Below, piece after piece: positions 1-7,380 of a DNA stretch of 19,705 bases. This DNA is from JABMRP01 sp964444795. Its GTDB lineage: Bacteria; Planctomycetota; Planctomycetia; Pirellulales; Thermoguttaceae. The stretch covers positions 1-19,705 of the forward strand of contig CAYUIQ010000170.1 of assembly GCA_964444795.1 (NCBI GenBank), read 5' to 3'. Position 1 is the stretch's first letter. Each line of letters begins with the position of its first letter. A program made the position numbers and the translations under genes. Below the pieces are notes generated by a model. The model was given only the letters and a program-made list of their open reading frames with translations, did no database searches and was not told where the DNA came from.

Positions 1-846
1 ATCGCGGCCGAATCGGACCGACTGAAAGGGGACCTTTCGCCCGTCGGCAAAGAAGACCGTGGCCGGTTGATATTCATTTTCCGCCAGCGCATTCCAGACG
101 ATTCGCCGCACAAATCGCTCGGCGACGCGGACCCGCCGCGGCAGCCATCCGGCGGGTGCTTCCGGCACCAGTTGCGGTTGCACGAGGAAATGCGGCGTCC
201 GGAGATCGGACATCGATTCGCGTCCGCGGTAATCGATCACCTCGCCCGGCAGACGGTCACCGCCGATCATCTCGATGTAGGCCGCGGGAGGTTGCGGTGA
301 CGGGGGATCGGGCGAGGGTTGCCACAGCGACGCATTGCGGCGGTCCAGCAGCGGGTCGTCGGCGTAGACGGCAAAGGTTATGTTGTTCGACGGACCGTGG
401 TCCAAGCCGGCCCGAGCCCGAAAACGGGTTGTCCCCGGCGGCAGGTCGTAGACGATCATCGACGGCGCATGCACGAAAAGGCCGTAAGCGGCCGGGCTGT
501 TGTTGATCCGCAGCGGCTGTCCCCAGGAACTCATGTTCACGCGGACCATATCCCAACCGCCACGGCCGAACTGCCACTTCAGTTCGGTCAGCTTCTTCTC
601 GCCGCCGGGACCGATCAGTCGCGGCTCGGCCCAATCGGCGAAACTCGGCCCGGTGGTTGTGAGGATGAGCTTTCGCCGGCCCGTCACGTCGACGTCCACC
701 TCGACCGCATGTCCCGGCGTTTTCTCCTTCGACAGGGTGACCTCGAACAATGGCTGGGGTGTTACGTCCGCCGCCGGCGCACCGCCGGGAAAGACGAGCA
801 GCGTCGTTGTGGCGATCAGCAGGATTCGAAGGAGGAGGGGAGCCAT
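1..846 (-). CDS. Secreted NPCBM-domain protein (5' part, cut by left edge)
   Basis: Open on the minus strand from the ATG at 846 to the window edge with no stop, giving 282 residues of an incomplete protein. Residues 1-26 form a hydrophobic signal peptide ending near PAA, so the protein is exported. Residues about 30-165 match the NPCBM carbohydrate-binding module; the hallmark is around residues 121-149 (YGLFVHAPS, then YDLPPG and an FRARAGLD strand). A proline-rich linker (about 177-187) follows, then short beta-rich modules with the pattern MIGGDRLPGEV and FFADGRKVPFQS, which look like repeated small-barrel units. NPCBM is normally a sugar-binding accessory domain; no catalytic domain is visible in this part, so its enzymatic partner, if any, lies beyond the edge. 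The Shine-Dalgarno sequence before 846 is weak. The start is chosen because the signal peptide begins there. Confidence 0.82.
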   Translation of the reverse strand, partial: MAPLLLRILLIATTTLLVFPGGAPAADVTPQPLFEVTLSKEKTPGHAVEVDVDVTGRRKLILTTTGPSFADWAEPRLIGPGGEKKLTELKWQFGRGGWDMVRVNMSSWGQPLRINNSPAAYGLFVHAPSMIVYDLPPGTTRFRARAGLDHGPSNNITFAVYADDPLLDRRNASLWQPSPDPPSPQPPAAYIEMIGGDRLPGEVIDYRGRESMSDLRTPHFLVQPQLVPEAPAGWLPRRVRVAERFVRRIVWNALAENEYQPATVFFADGRKVPFQSVRFGRD

Positions 847-893
847 CGCTTCGGTACTCTGGGGAGTTGGTTATCCGCAGCCATCGAGACTAT

Positions 894-961
894 CCCGTAC
901 GATGGCCCTCCGAGGCCGTCGGTTCGGGAATATCGACGGCCTCGGAGGGCGATCGTACGGG
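894..961. repeat. Intergenic inverted repeat, family A copy 1
   Basis: Two 28-base arms (894-921 and 934-961) are inverted complements with a single mismatch, around a 12-base loop. The arm core is GTACGATGGCCCTCC followed by GAGGCCGTCG. A second, more degenerate copy lies near 3025-3100. The element sits between the divergent-side start of the NPCBM gene and the terminator of the PEP-CTERM gene. There is no T-run on either side, so it does not look like a standard intrinsic terminator. It behaves like a dispersed REP-type element. The remainder of the 847-1121 gap holds only the terminator at 1064-1097. Confidence 0.85.
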
Positions 962-1063
962 AAAAAGCCTACCTCGCAACACCCCCCCATTGTACCACAC
1001 ATCGTTACCGTGGCGACGGCGAACAAGCACCGGGGAGAAGGGAACGTGCGGGTTCACGTTTGC

Positions 1064-1097
1064 CAAAAAAACAACCCCGCCATCTTGACGGGGTTGT
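1064..1097 (-). terminator. Intrinsic terminator of the PEP-CTERM gene
   Basis: On the minus strand a perfect 9-bp stem (arms 1089-1097 and 1071-1079, ACAACCCCG on the plus strand) is followed by an uninterrupted run of seven T (1065-1071 as A on the plus strand, its last base shared with the stem). It lies 25 bases after the stop of the PEP-CTERM gene, which is the expected place for Rho-independent termination of that transcript. Confidence 0.88.
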
Positions 1098-1121
1098 CAT
1101 GGTTCCGGTTAAGAGGATCAC

Positions 1122-2624
1122 TCAAGCCTGCCGGCGACTCCGACGGCCGTACCATCCCAGCCCCAGCAGACCCAACGCGGCCAGTACGAAGGTGGAGGGC
1201 TCGGGGACGGCGGCGGCGGCGGAGTCAACGCCGGCGATCCAATCCACCGTGCGGCCGAACAGTTCCAGACCATCCGCGTTCAGGTTGTTGAATCCACTGT
1301 CAGTGATGGGAAAGAGTCCCCGCCGCCCAAACGCGATGTCCGGCTTCCCCGCGCTTCCGTCCCCGAACAGTGCGGCGTCGGTCTCGGCGATGAACAGCGT
1401 AGCGTCATTGGAGTTGTCTTCCTCGGCAAGCACCTGGACACCGGTGGCGATGGCGCCGTTTTGGGCAACGGTCTCGGTACCGGTATCGAAGATGGTCAAT
1501 GGCCCGAGGTCAAAGCCGTCGGTAATGTAGTGCGTATTGTCAACGATGTCGATCGCGGTCTTGCCGCCAGGCTTGTTGACGATGGACATCTGGAACTCGC
1601 CGTTGTCGTCGTCGACGAGGGCTTCCTCCCAGTTGAGGACGCCCGTGGTCGAGTTCTGGAACTTAGTTCGCCCATCGCCGGAACCTATGGTGGAGGAGAT
1701 GATCAGCGCGTCGAATGCGAGTTCATCACCGGAGTTGACCGTGGATGCTCGCTGATAGGTCACGTTCTCGGCACCATACCGGCCTTCCAGAAAAGTCATC
1801 ACCGCGCCGTCGGCACCTGACGTGGGGTCCGTGCCGGCGCCGATAAAGAGGACCTTCGGAGCCTCGGACGGCCCACCGCCACCGACGGCGGCGTCGAGCG
1901 TAACGTCATCGAAGGCGGCATACGTAAGCCACTGGCTATATTGAGCACTATCGGGATACCCATGGTCCCCCCCCGGGTCGCCGGGTTTTCTCAGAGTAAG
2001 CAGCCGGATCTGCAGGGGCTCTCCTGCCAGGCCCGCATCCGCGGGATCGGGCGTGTAGACCACGGTAGACGTGGCCCATTCGTTCGTGTCCCCTCCCGCC
2101 AGCGGGACAGGCTGGGTGTTCCTGTCCTCGGCAATCACGGTGCCGCCTGACACGTTGCCCTGGACCACCGCGCCTAGGGTCTTGGTGCCTCCCGCGGCGA
2201 GTTGCACGAGATAGCCCGCCCAGTAGGAATCATCAACGTACCGGGCCACCTCGGCGGTTAGCGTGTACGTCATGGAGGGGTCGAAGGTGTCCGTCAGAAG
2301 CGTGGCAACACCATTCGGGGCGGACGTATCAGCCACCCATGTCCGAGGGTCGGCAACAACCCTCACGACATAATCACCTTCGGCTGCGGTCGCTAAGCCT
2401 GACAAAGGAGGATTGCCGATCCGGGCCGGCCCTCCGTTGGCCGTGCTGTCGTAGTAGCACCAGTTTTCTTGCGACGGGTTCGGATACTTGTGTTGACCCT
2501 CTGCAAGAGGATCGTACGTCCCGCGATGCTCAAACCCGGCGTTGGGGATTGTGATTGGGGCGGCGACGGCGGAGGCGACTAGGACGAATAGGACTGCTAC
2601 GACGGTTAAGAATGTTCTGTTCAT
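1122..2624 (-). CDS. PEP-CTERM-anchored protein with jelly-roll and Rossmann-like domains
   Basis: 500 residues. Residues 1-22 are a signal peptide (ends ASAVAA). About 23-245 is a beta-rich jelly-roll domain of the kind found at the start of PEP-CTERM proteins (begins ITIPNAGFE, contains YTLTAEV and AGYLVQLAAGG). A glycine linker (about 247-251) leads to a second domain, about 255-465, that begins KVLFIGAG and contains DALIISSTIGSG, suggesting a Rossmann/flavodoxin or ThuA-like fold. The last 28 residues are a classic PEP-CTERM tail: VPEPS, a hydrophobic helix, then GRRSRRQA. Such tails are recognised by an exosortase; none is in this window. The start at 2624 is preceded by GGAG nine bases upstream. 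The gene has its own candidate promoter (2764-2792) and terminator, so it is probably monocistronic. The substrate or role of the second domain is unknown. Confidence 0.9.
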   Translation of the reverse strand: MNRTFLTVVAVLFVLVASAVAAPITIPNAGFEHRGTYDPLAEGQHKYPNPSQENWCYYDSTANGGPARIGNPPLSGLATAAEGDYVVRVVADPRTWVADTSAPNGVATLLTDTFDPSMTYTLTAEVARYVDDSYWAGYLVQLAAGGTKTLGAVVQGNVSGGTVIAEDRNTQPVPLAGGDTNEWATSTVVYTPDPADAGLAGEPLQIRLLTLRKPGDPGGDHGYPDSAQYSQWLTYAAFDDVTLDAAVGGGGPSEAPKVLFIGAGTDPTSGADGAVMTFLEGRYGAENVTYQRASTVNSGDELAFDALIISSTIGSGDGRTKFQNSTTGVLNWEEALVDDDNGEFQMSIVNKPGGKTAIDIVDNTHYITDGFDLGPLTIFDTGTETVAQNGAIATGVQVLAEEDNSNDATLFIAETDAALFGDGSAGKPDIAFGRRGLFPITDSGFNNLNADGLELFGRTVDWIAGVDSAAAAVPEPSTFVLAALGLLGLGWYGRRSRRQA

Positions 2625-2763
2625 CAGATGAAGCTCCGCAAGAGGATTAGTAGAACACTAAATTTGTCGGCGCCGCGCGCCTTTGGAGCGGAAAAGGGTC
2701 GCTGTCTCGAAGCCGTTGAAGGCCCGGCCAGACCGGGCACTCCACCCGAATAACACAATCCCG

Positions 2764-2792
2764 AGGATAAGTAGAGATCGAGGGCACTGCAA
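2764..2792 (-). promoter_or_regulatory. Candidate sigma-70-type promoter for the PEP-CTERM gene
   Basis: On the minus strand TTGCAG (2787-2792) is separated by 17 bases from TATCCT (2764-2769), 4/6 and 4/6 matches to the consensus. It would give a leader of about 130 bases before the ATG at 2624. Seen by eye only; planctomycete promoters are poorly defined, and exosortase-system genes in some bacteria use sigma-54 promoters instead. Confidence 0.4.
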
Positions 2793-2846
2793 CGATTTTC
2801 TTGCGATTCCCTCAAAGAAACCACAAAATTCGTCGAAATTCGGCCG

Positions 2847-2872
2847 AAAACCCCCAACTCGTGAGGGGTTTT
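2847..2872. other. Small hairpin upstream of the PEP-CTERM promoter
   Basis: AAAACCCC (2847-2854) and GGGGTTTT (2865-2872) are perfectly complementary across a 10-base loop. The stem ends in A/T on both sides, so it could end transcription in either direction, for instance read-through from the peptidase gene at 3107-4591. Apart from this hairpin, the promoter and the repeat at 2973-3100, nothing was recognised in the 2625-3106 gap. Confidence 0.4.
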
Positions 2873-2972
2873 GCTCGATTTGGGCTCCGAAACGAGCTGC
2901 CTCCGACCGGAATGTGCCCATCAGGCGGCGGCCGTTTCGGGTGCTGTGGTAAGCAAAGAAGGGACAGCGAAA

Positions 2973-3100
2973 CCATCGTACAGCGAGGACGCGGATGCAT
3001 GCCCGGGGCAGACTGTGAAAGAAACTGTACGATGGGCCTGCGATCCCGTCGGGAAGTTCAAGGAGTTGCCGCAATCGACGGCCTCGGAGGGCCATCGTAC
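2973..3100. repeat. Inverted repeat family A, degenerate copy 2 plus a half-site
   Basis: The arm at 3076-3100 matches the right arm of the copy at 894-961 at 24 of 25 positions. The opposing arm at 3027-3051 matches the other family arm at 21 of 25. The loop is longer (24 bases against 12). A further fragment CCATCGTACAG at 2973-2983 is the exact inverse of 3025-3035, which looks like the remnant of another unit. The element starts within ten bases after the stop of the peptidase gene, so it will be transcribed as a 3' hairpin of that mRNA. Confidence 0.75.
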
Positions 3101-3106
3101 AAGCCT

Positions 3107-4591
3107 TTACGGAAACTCCAACTTCAGCACGTACGCTTCCCACTCCTTCTTGAACTCGTCCATCTCGTCATCCTTGCGGCCGAGGATCGTCAGCAGGGTC
3201 TTGTAGCCGCTGGGATCGTTGCGATGGGCGGCGTAAAAGGCGTGGTAGAACTTGCGCAGCAGGCCTTGCTGTTGCAGGTAGTAGCAAAGGTATCGGGCCT
3301 GACTGTAGTTGGTGCCCCGGTCGCGGTTGTAGAACTGGTGTGAGGTGGTCGAGCAGAGCGTCTTGAACGAGGGGACTTTCTTCGCGCGGATCGCGGTTTG
3401 CAGTCCGGCTAGCCGCCAGTTGGTGAAGCCGACGATCTTGCCGTCGCGCTCGCCGCTCTGTTCGTAAAGCGAACCGAGCCCTTCGTTAAGCCAGGAGGGG
3501 CAGTCGGGAAAATTGGACGCCACGAACGGGTGTACGATCTCGTGGACCAGCGTGCCGCCGCCGGTGCGGATGTTCATCACCAGGGCTTTGTCCGTGTGCG
3601 AGAAAAATCCGTAGGGCGTGCTGGGGGCGTGACCAAACAACTGCTTGCAGTGCTTCTCGTAGCTGTCCTTGTCCTTGAACAGCCAGATGTCGAGGATATC
3701 GGTCGGATCGCGGCGGAAGTAGGCCTCCTTCAACTCGTCGACCGACCACTTCACCGTGCCGGTGGCGCGGCGCCGAACCATGGCGGGCGACTCGTCGCCG
3801 ATGACCACGAACGGCGGCTGAATCAACACGGTGAACGCACGGCTGGGGATCTTCTTCTTCAACCTCAGGATGTGTTGCGCGTAGTCGGCCGCGGTAAACG
3901 TGGCGGCGGAGCGACCGATTCGCAGGGTGTCCGCGCGCAGCGGAATACTGACGACCTGCCGCTCGTCGGCCGTGGAATTCAACGTCCAGAGCGAGAGGAA
4001 CGTGGCCCGGCGGATCCGCCGATGCGCGCCGTCGGCCGTGTTGGGGTCGTGGTAGATCACCTCATCGCGGTCGGAGTCGTAGCCCAACACCAGGCGAAAC
4101 GTCTCGGGGCTCTCCGGCCCCACGTCGAACCGAGTACACACGATCGTCGGCGTGCCGGCCTGCAGATCGGCAAGCACGGCCTTCCATCGGGCCTGGAGAT
4201 TCTCGGCCTTCTTGTCGGCGGGAAACTTGAACCAGCCCAACCCCGTGCGGAAGCCCATCTTGTGCAGCGCCGTGACCAACTCCCCGGTATGGCAACCGCG
4301 TCCCAACAGCGGATTGACACCCGACTGGTCGAAGACGTAATCCTGGTCGACCGCGTGGCCCAACTTGCGCAGGTACATCGCCGCGCACGCCTCGCCGGCG
4401 AAGTCGGGCTTCTTGACCACGTGGGGGACACCCCCGATCAACACGCCCGAGGCGGGTGCCTCCGAAGGGTCGGCCGGCCGTGCCTCAGCGGCACGGTCCG
4501 GGCTGTCCGCCGTGCTGTAATGAACCACTAAGGCCGCGGTCGCCGTAAACGACACGACCAGTGCCGCGGGAAACACTAAACGCGATCTCAT
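3107..4591 (-). CDS. Exported double peptidase: C39-like cysteine domain plus HExxH metallopeptidase
   Basis: 494 residues from the ATG at 4591. AAGGGAG lies seven bases upstream of it. A longer frame reaching 4780 is rejected because its extra N-terminus is a translation of the inverted repeat at 4631-4730. Residues 1-27 are a signal peptide or membrane anchor. About 55-200 resembles papain-like C39-type domains: FAGEACAAMYLRKLG with the candidate nucleophile C69, and YHDP with H181 followed by an Asp, as in C39 catalytic His-Asp pairs. The C-terminal half carries HEIVH (350-354) with NEG (E370) 16 residues later, the zinc ligands and catalytic Glu of a gluzincin. Downstream is NYSQARYLCYYLQ, reminiscent of the DUF1570 family. 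Both active sites appear complete. Substrates are unknown; cell-wall or secreted-protein processing is only a guess. It is followed on the minus strand by the PEP-CTERM gene after a 482-base gap, so co-transcription is doubtful. Confidence 0.88.
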   Translation of the reverse strand: MRSRLVFPAALVVSFTATAALVVHYSTADSPDRAAEARPADPSEAPASGVLIGGVPHVVKKPDFAGEACAAMYLRKLGHAVDQDYVFDQSGVNPLLGRGCHTGELVTALHKMGFRTGLGWFKFPADKKAENLQARWKAVLADLQAGTPTIVCTRFDVGPESPETFRLVLGYDSDRDEVIYHDPNTADGAHRRIRRATFLSLWTLNSTADERQVVSIPLRADTLRIGRSAATFTAADYAQHILRLKKKIPSRAFTVLIQPPFVVIGDESPAMVRRRATGTVKWSVDELKEAYFRRDPTDILDIWLFKDKDSYEKHCKQLFGHAPSTPYGFFSHTDKALVMNIRTGGGTLVHEIVHPFVASNFPDCPSWLNEGLGSLYEQSGERDGKIVGFTNWRLAGLQTAIRAKKVPSFKTLCSTTSHQFYNRDRGTNYSQARYLCYYLQQQGLLRKFYHAFYAAHRNDPSGYKTLLTILGRKDDEMDEFKKEWEAYVLKLEFP

Positions 4592-4630
4592 GGAGTCGCT
4601 CCCTTCTCGAGTTCCGATCTCTGTTTCCGC

Positions 4631-4730
4631 GGGAAAAGGGGGCGGGAAAAGGGGACAGGTCCAATTTGCCGGAACGGCCCGCAGGGTGCTTCGCACAAAT
4701 TGGACCAGCCCCTTTTCCCTTTTCTTTTCC
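4631..4730. repeat. Long intergenic inverted repeat, family B
   Basis: Arms 4644-4668 and 4696-4719 are near-perfect inverted complements over about 24 bp (core GACAGGTCCAATTTG on the left, CAAATTGGACC on the right). They are extended outward by purine-rich 4631-4643 and pyrimidine-rich 4720-4730. GGGAAAAGGG is repeated in tandem on the left edge. The 27-base loop is GC-rich. This shape resembles REP/RAYT-type dispersed repeats with a GGGACAG core (from memory, not searched). It lies in the leader of the peptidase gene, 40 bases before its start, and so may fold in that mRNA. Confidence 0.85.
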
Positions 4731-4742
4731 CAGCCTATCTCT

Positions 4743-4771
4743 ATTATGGCACGGGGCGCCGGCGCGGGGAA
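4743..4771 (-). promoter_or_regulatory. Possible promoter of the double-peptidase gene
   Basis: On the minus strand CATAAT (4743-4748) is a 5/6 match to the -10 box. The hexamer 17 bases upstream, TTCCCC (4766-4771), is only a 3/6 match to -35. If used, the family B inverted repeat would lie inside the 5' leader. Weak evidence. Confidence 0.3.
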
Positions 4772-4940
4772 TCCCCGCACACGCCCACCGGGGGCGTTAC
4801 TCCTTCAGACGCACGGCCCGGAGAAGAAGTTCCCGGAATCCGCCGGTTTGACGCGGATTTCGTCGATGAAGCGGCGCCGTCCGGTGATTCAGCGTACCGG
4901 TGCCTCTTCTCCAATCCGACTCCTACGGCCAGATCGTAGG

Positions 4941-4968
4941 GGTGGGACAAGCGAATCGCCGGCCCACC
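4941..4968. repeat. Short imperfect hairpin element
   Basis: GGTGGG (4941-4946) pairs with CCCACC (4963-4968), and an inner GCGA-A-TCGC hairpin (4951-4959) lies between them. From memory, GGTGGGACAAGCGA-type sequences recur in planctomycete intergenic DNA. It is just upstream of the promoter candidate for the gene at 5087. The rest of 4772-4940 shows nothing recognisable. Confidence 0.45.
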
Positions 4969-4977
4969 ATGGATCCC

Positions 4978-5006
4978 TGGAAATCCACGACGGAATGCCC
5001 TAGAAT
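4978..5006 (+). promoter_or_regulatory. Candidate sigma-70-type promoter for the gene at 5087
   Basis: TGGAAA (4978-4983, 4/6) is 17 bases from TAGAAT (5001-5006, 5/6). It predicts a leader of about 75 bases containing a small ATGGAG/CTCCAT hairpin near 5024-5043, ahead of the GGAG ribosome site at 5075-5078. Confidence 0.45.
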
Positions 5007-5086
5007 ACGCGAGCGTTATGTCCATGGAGAGGGCATCCTCCATTGAATGAACGATGACCGCGTTCTTCATTCCCGGAGACGGTTCC

Positions 5087-6820
5087 ATGCAAACGATCCT
5101 TAGAACGCTTCTGGCCAGCGCCGTGCTCGCCGCGCTGATCCCCCCGGTAACCGGAACGATCACGTCGAAAGAGTCCGACCCGAAACAGGAGGTCTCTGCA
5201 AAGGAAACAGTGATCGACGGTTTGGTGATCGATGCCGAAAAGAAACCGATCGTCGACGCCGGGATTTCCATCCGCAGCTACGGCGGCGATAAGGTCAACG
5301 CGATCGAGCCGATCTACTTGCGGTCCGACTCCGAAGGCCGTTTTCGGGCCAGCGTCCCGAGCAAGCGGTTTTGCATCCACGTCGGTTCGCCGAGCGAAGC
5401 GTACGACGACTTCAGTAGCATTGGCGTGCTCGACGGCCGGCCTTTGGCCGGGTGGCCCGAGATCGAAAACCGTTCGACCGACGACGTGTTGAAGCCGGTC
5501 GTAACGCTCCAGCGGGCATACGCTCTGGAATTCGACCTCATCGACGCGACCACCGGAAAACCGATTCCCGACGCGGCGATTCTCGACAAGGACGACGAGG
5601 CCTTCTGGTATGGGGACGGGGAGAGTGACTACGACAGGTCGGCTCGGTGGCACGCGTATCGCGTCCTGCGAGACGGACGGACCCTCTTCCGGAAGAAGAC
5701 GGCCGAGAAGATGCGGGCGTCCCACATCCTCGTCCTGGCGACCGGATACGAGCCGGCGAGATTGAAGCTGGACGAGACGCTGCGGCGGGGCGAGACGCTG
5801 GTGAAGCGCATCGAGATGAGGCCGCTTCCGTCGCTGGAGTTGACGATCGTCGCGCCCGACGGAAAGCCCGCCGCCGGCGCGACCTTCACGACGCTGGAGC
5901 CCAAGGAGTTTCGCCGTGCCTTCGACTACGCGTGTGACAGGGGGCCGCTGCTGAACATCGAAGAAACGTCCGACGCGCAAGGAATCGTGCGCGTCGCGTA
6001 TCCGGCCTTCGGTGATTGGGCCGCCTACCGCATCCTGCATCCGGCCGGTTACGCCGACCTGAGAATCAAGGACTTGCCGGAGGCGGTCGAGAACGAAACG
6101 ACGGTTCGGGTGCCAATCGAGCTTACGCCCTACGTGACGATCCGAGGCCAATACGTGCCCGAAGTTGCCGAGAACGAATTCCTGGAGATCTACCGCCTGA
6201 AATCGAACCGCCTGTCGGTCGACGGTCCGGCCGTGCTGGTTGAACTGGACGGCCGGCGATGTTTCCAGCTCGGGCCGCGGCTTGCCGGATGGCACACCTT
6301 TGTTCACCGCATCCGCTACACCGACGACGCGGGCCGCGAATGTACGTCGGCGGTTGGCGTCCGCGGCCCGTTTTGGATCACTGCGGGCCAGACGGTCGAC
6401 TTGACGCTCGGCAGCGAAGGGCGCGCCGTGACCGGACGCCTCGTTCTGCCCGATGACGCCGATCCCAAGAAGCGGCTGTTTAAGGTTTCCGTGGAATCGG
6501 GCCGCTCTCCCGGCTATCCCCGTGCCCCGTCAGGCATTACCGACGAAGAAGCCCTCAAGGCGTGGTGGGACGGCTACTGGCAGTCGGACGAAGGCCGGCG
6601 ATACCGCCAGTACAAGAACCAGCATGGCACCACGGTGACCGACGCGGCGGGCCGCTTTCGCATCCCGAGTCTCTCACCCGGCAAGTTCACGCTGCGCCTG
6701 GTCCACCGACCGCAAGACTCGCCACGGCTGACGCTTTCCCCCACCGAATTCGACGTTCCCCCGGGCTACGGCAGCGAACCACTCGACTTGGGCGATCTCA
6801 AGCTCAGCGCGGAGAAGTGA
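5087..6820 (+). CDS. Secreted multi-module protein with carboxypeptidase-regulatory-like domains
   Basis: 577 residues from the ATG at 5087, preferred over the in-frame ATG at 5054 because GGAG lies eight bases upstream and the signal peptide (residues 1-23, ending PPVTG) starts there. The protein is a string of beta-sandwich modules of the carboxypeptidase-D-regulatory/Cna-B-like type. Examples are VIDGLVIDAEKKPIVDAGI near residue 42, DATTGKPIPDAAI near 155, APDGKPAAGATF near 265, and a C-terminal TVTDAAGRFRIPSLSPGKF unit. No enzyme motif, transmembrane anchor or sorting tail was seen. Such modules usually serve as structural or transthyretin-like repeats in surface proteins. The gene is monocistronic by position, convergent with the small gene at 6862-7065 with 41 bases between the stops. 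Function unknown. Confidence 0.85.
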   Translation: MQTILRTLLASAVLAALIPPVTGTITSKESDPKQEVSAKETVIDGLVIDAEKKPIVDAGISIRSYGGDKVNAIEPIYLRSDSEGRFRASVPSKRFCIHVGSPSEAYDDFSSIGVLDGRPLAGWPEIENRSTDDVLKPVVTLQRAYALEFDLIDATTGKPIPDAAILDKDDEAFWYGDGESDYDRSARWHAYRVLRDGRTLFRKKTAEKMRASHILVLATGYEPARLKLDETLRRGETLVKRIEMRPLPSLELTIVAPDGKPAAGATFTTLEPKEFRRAFDYACDRGPLLNIEETSDAQGIVRVAYPAFGDWAAYRILHPAGYADLRIKDLPEAVENETTVRVPIELTPYVTIRGQYVPEVAENEFLEIYRLKSNRLSVDGPAVLVELDGRRCFQLGPRLAGWHTFVHRIRYTDDAGRECTSAVGVRGPFWITAGQTVDLTLGSEGRAVTGRLVLPDDADPKKRLFKVSVESGRSPGYPRAPSGITDEEALKAWWDGYWQSDEGRRYRQYKNQHGTTVTDAAGRFRIPSLSPGKFTLRLVHRPQDSPRLTLSPTEFDVPPGYGSEPLDLGDLKLSAEK

Positions 6821-6861
6821 CCTGGGCGCTTGTTCCACCCGGTCAGGATGCTCATGTCGCC

Positions 6862-7065
6862 TCACGCCCCGCCGTCGGCAAGGTCCGATTTCGGCAGATA
6901 AGGATTGAGTCGCGAGGAGTCGCACGGCGCGGTTCCCTTGGTGGGGATCTTCGCGGCGATTCGCGTCTTCAGAAACGCCAACGCTGCTGCCTCGTCCGAG
7001 TCCAGGAGCACGATCTGAAGCTCAATCAAATCCGATTCGTCGAGGGTAATAACCACCTTGTTCAC
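6862..7065 (-). CDS. Small hypothetical protein (67 aa)
   Basis: Starts at GTG (7065) with GAGAGAG five bases upstream and ends at TGA. The sequence begins with a hydrophobic/acidic pattern, VVITLDESDLIELQIVLLD, continues DEAAALAFLKTRI, and ends with a basic, cysteine-containing segment TKGTAPCDSSRLNPYL. It has no signal peptide or transmembrane segment, so it is probably cytoplasmic. The amphipathic helix pattern and an independent promoter (7147-7176) argue for a real gene. I do not recognise the family and assign no function. Confidence 0.65.
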   Translation of the reverse strand: MNKVVITLDESDLIELQIVLLDSDEAAALAFLKTRIAAKIPTKGTAPCDSSRLNPYLPKSDLADGGA

Positions 7066-7146
7066 GGCGTCTCTCTCATTTGCTAACTTGCACGCTGCTG
7101 GCCGTCGTCTTTCACCGCGTTTGGCCGGAAGTCTCTCTTGTCACCC

Positions 7147-7176
7147 ACTTTACCACGCACCGTCCCGATCCGTCAA
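7147..7176 (-). promoter_or_regulatory. Promoter for the 67-aa gene
   Basis: On the minus strand TTGACG (7171-7176, 5/6) is 18 bases from TAAAGT (7147-7152, 4/6). This predicts transcription starting about 75 bases upstream of the GTG at 7065. It is one of the best hexamer pairs in the window. Between it and 7278 no gene was supported. Confidence 0.55.
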
Positions 7177-7278
7177 CGCGCAGGACGGTATGGCCCTTGT
7201 GCGTCGTCAGCATTCGCCGTGGGGGAGCGAATACATGCATGTCCTTGCGGTTTGGAGTGAGTTCCGTGGCCACAACCC

Positions 7279-7308
7279 TTGTCAAAGAGGCGGTTCCGAT
7301 GGGACAAT
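7279..7308 (+). promoter_or_regulatory. Candidate promoter for the phosphodiesterase gene
   Basis: TTGTCA (7279-7284, 5/6) is 18 bases from GACAAT (7303-7308, 4/6). The predicted leader is about 65 bases, ending in the GGAAGG ribosome site at 7370-7375. Confidence 0.45.
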
Positions 7309-7380
7309 GGGCCTCGACGTGCGTATTGCCCCGCACTGCGGTGCTCATTCGTCGCATCCTGTATCCAGCGGAAGGTCAAG

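Noticed and set aside
319..1530. 403-codon open frame on the plus strand
   Set aside because: It runs antisense across two genes, the inverted repeat and the terminator between them, which no real gene would do.
2658..3143. 161-codon open frame on the minus strand
   Set aside because: It begins inside the end of the peptidase gene and crosses the family A repeat; it has low-complexity, non-protein-like composition.
5000..6307. 435-codon open frame on the minus strand
   Set aside because: Antisense shadow of the multi-module secreted protein, with biased Arg/Val composition and no motif.
7112..7357. 81-codon open frame on the minus strand upstream of the small gene
   Set aside because: It spans the promoters for both flanking genes, has no clear ribosome site and no recognisable pattern. 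It cannot be excluded entirely but is not supported.
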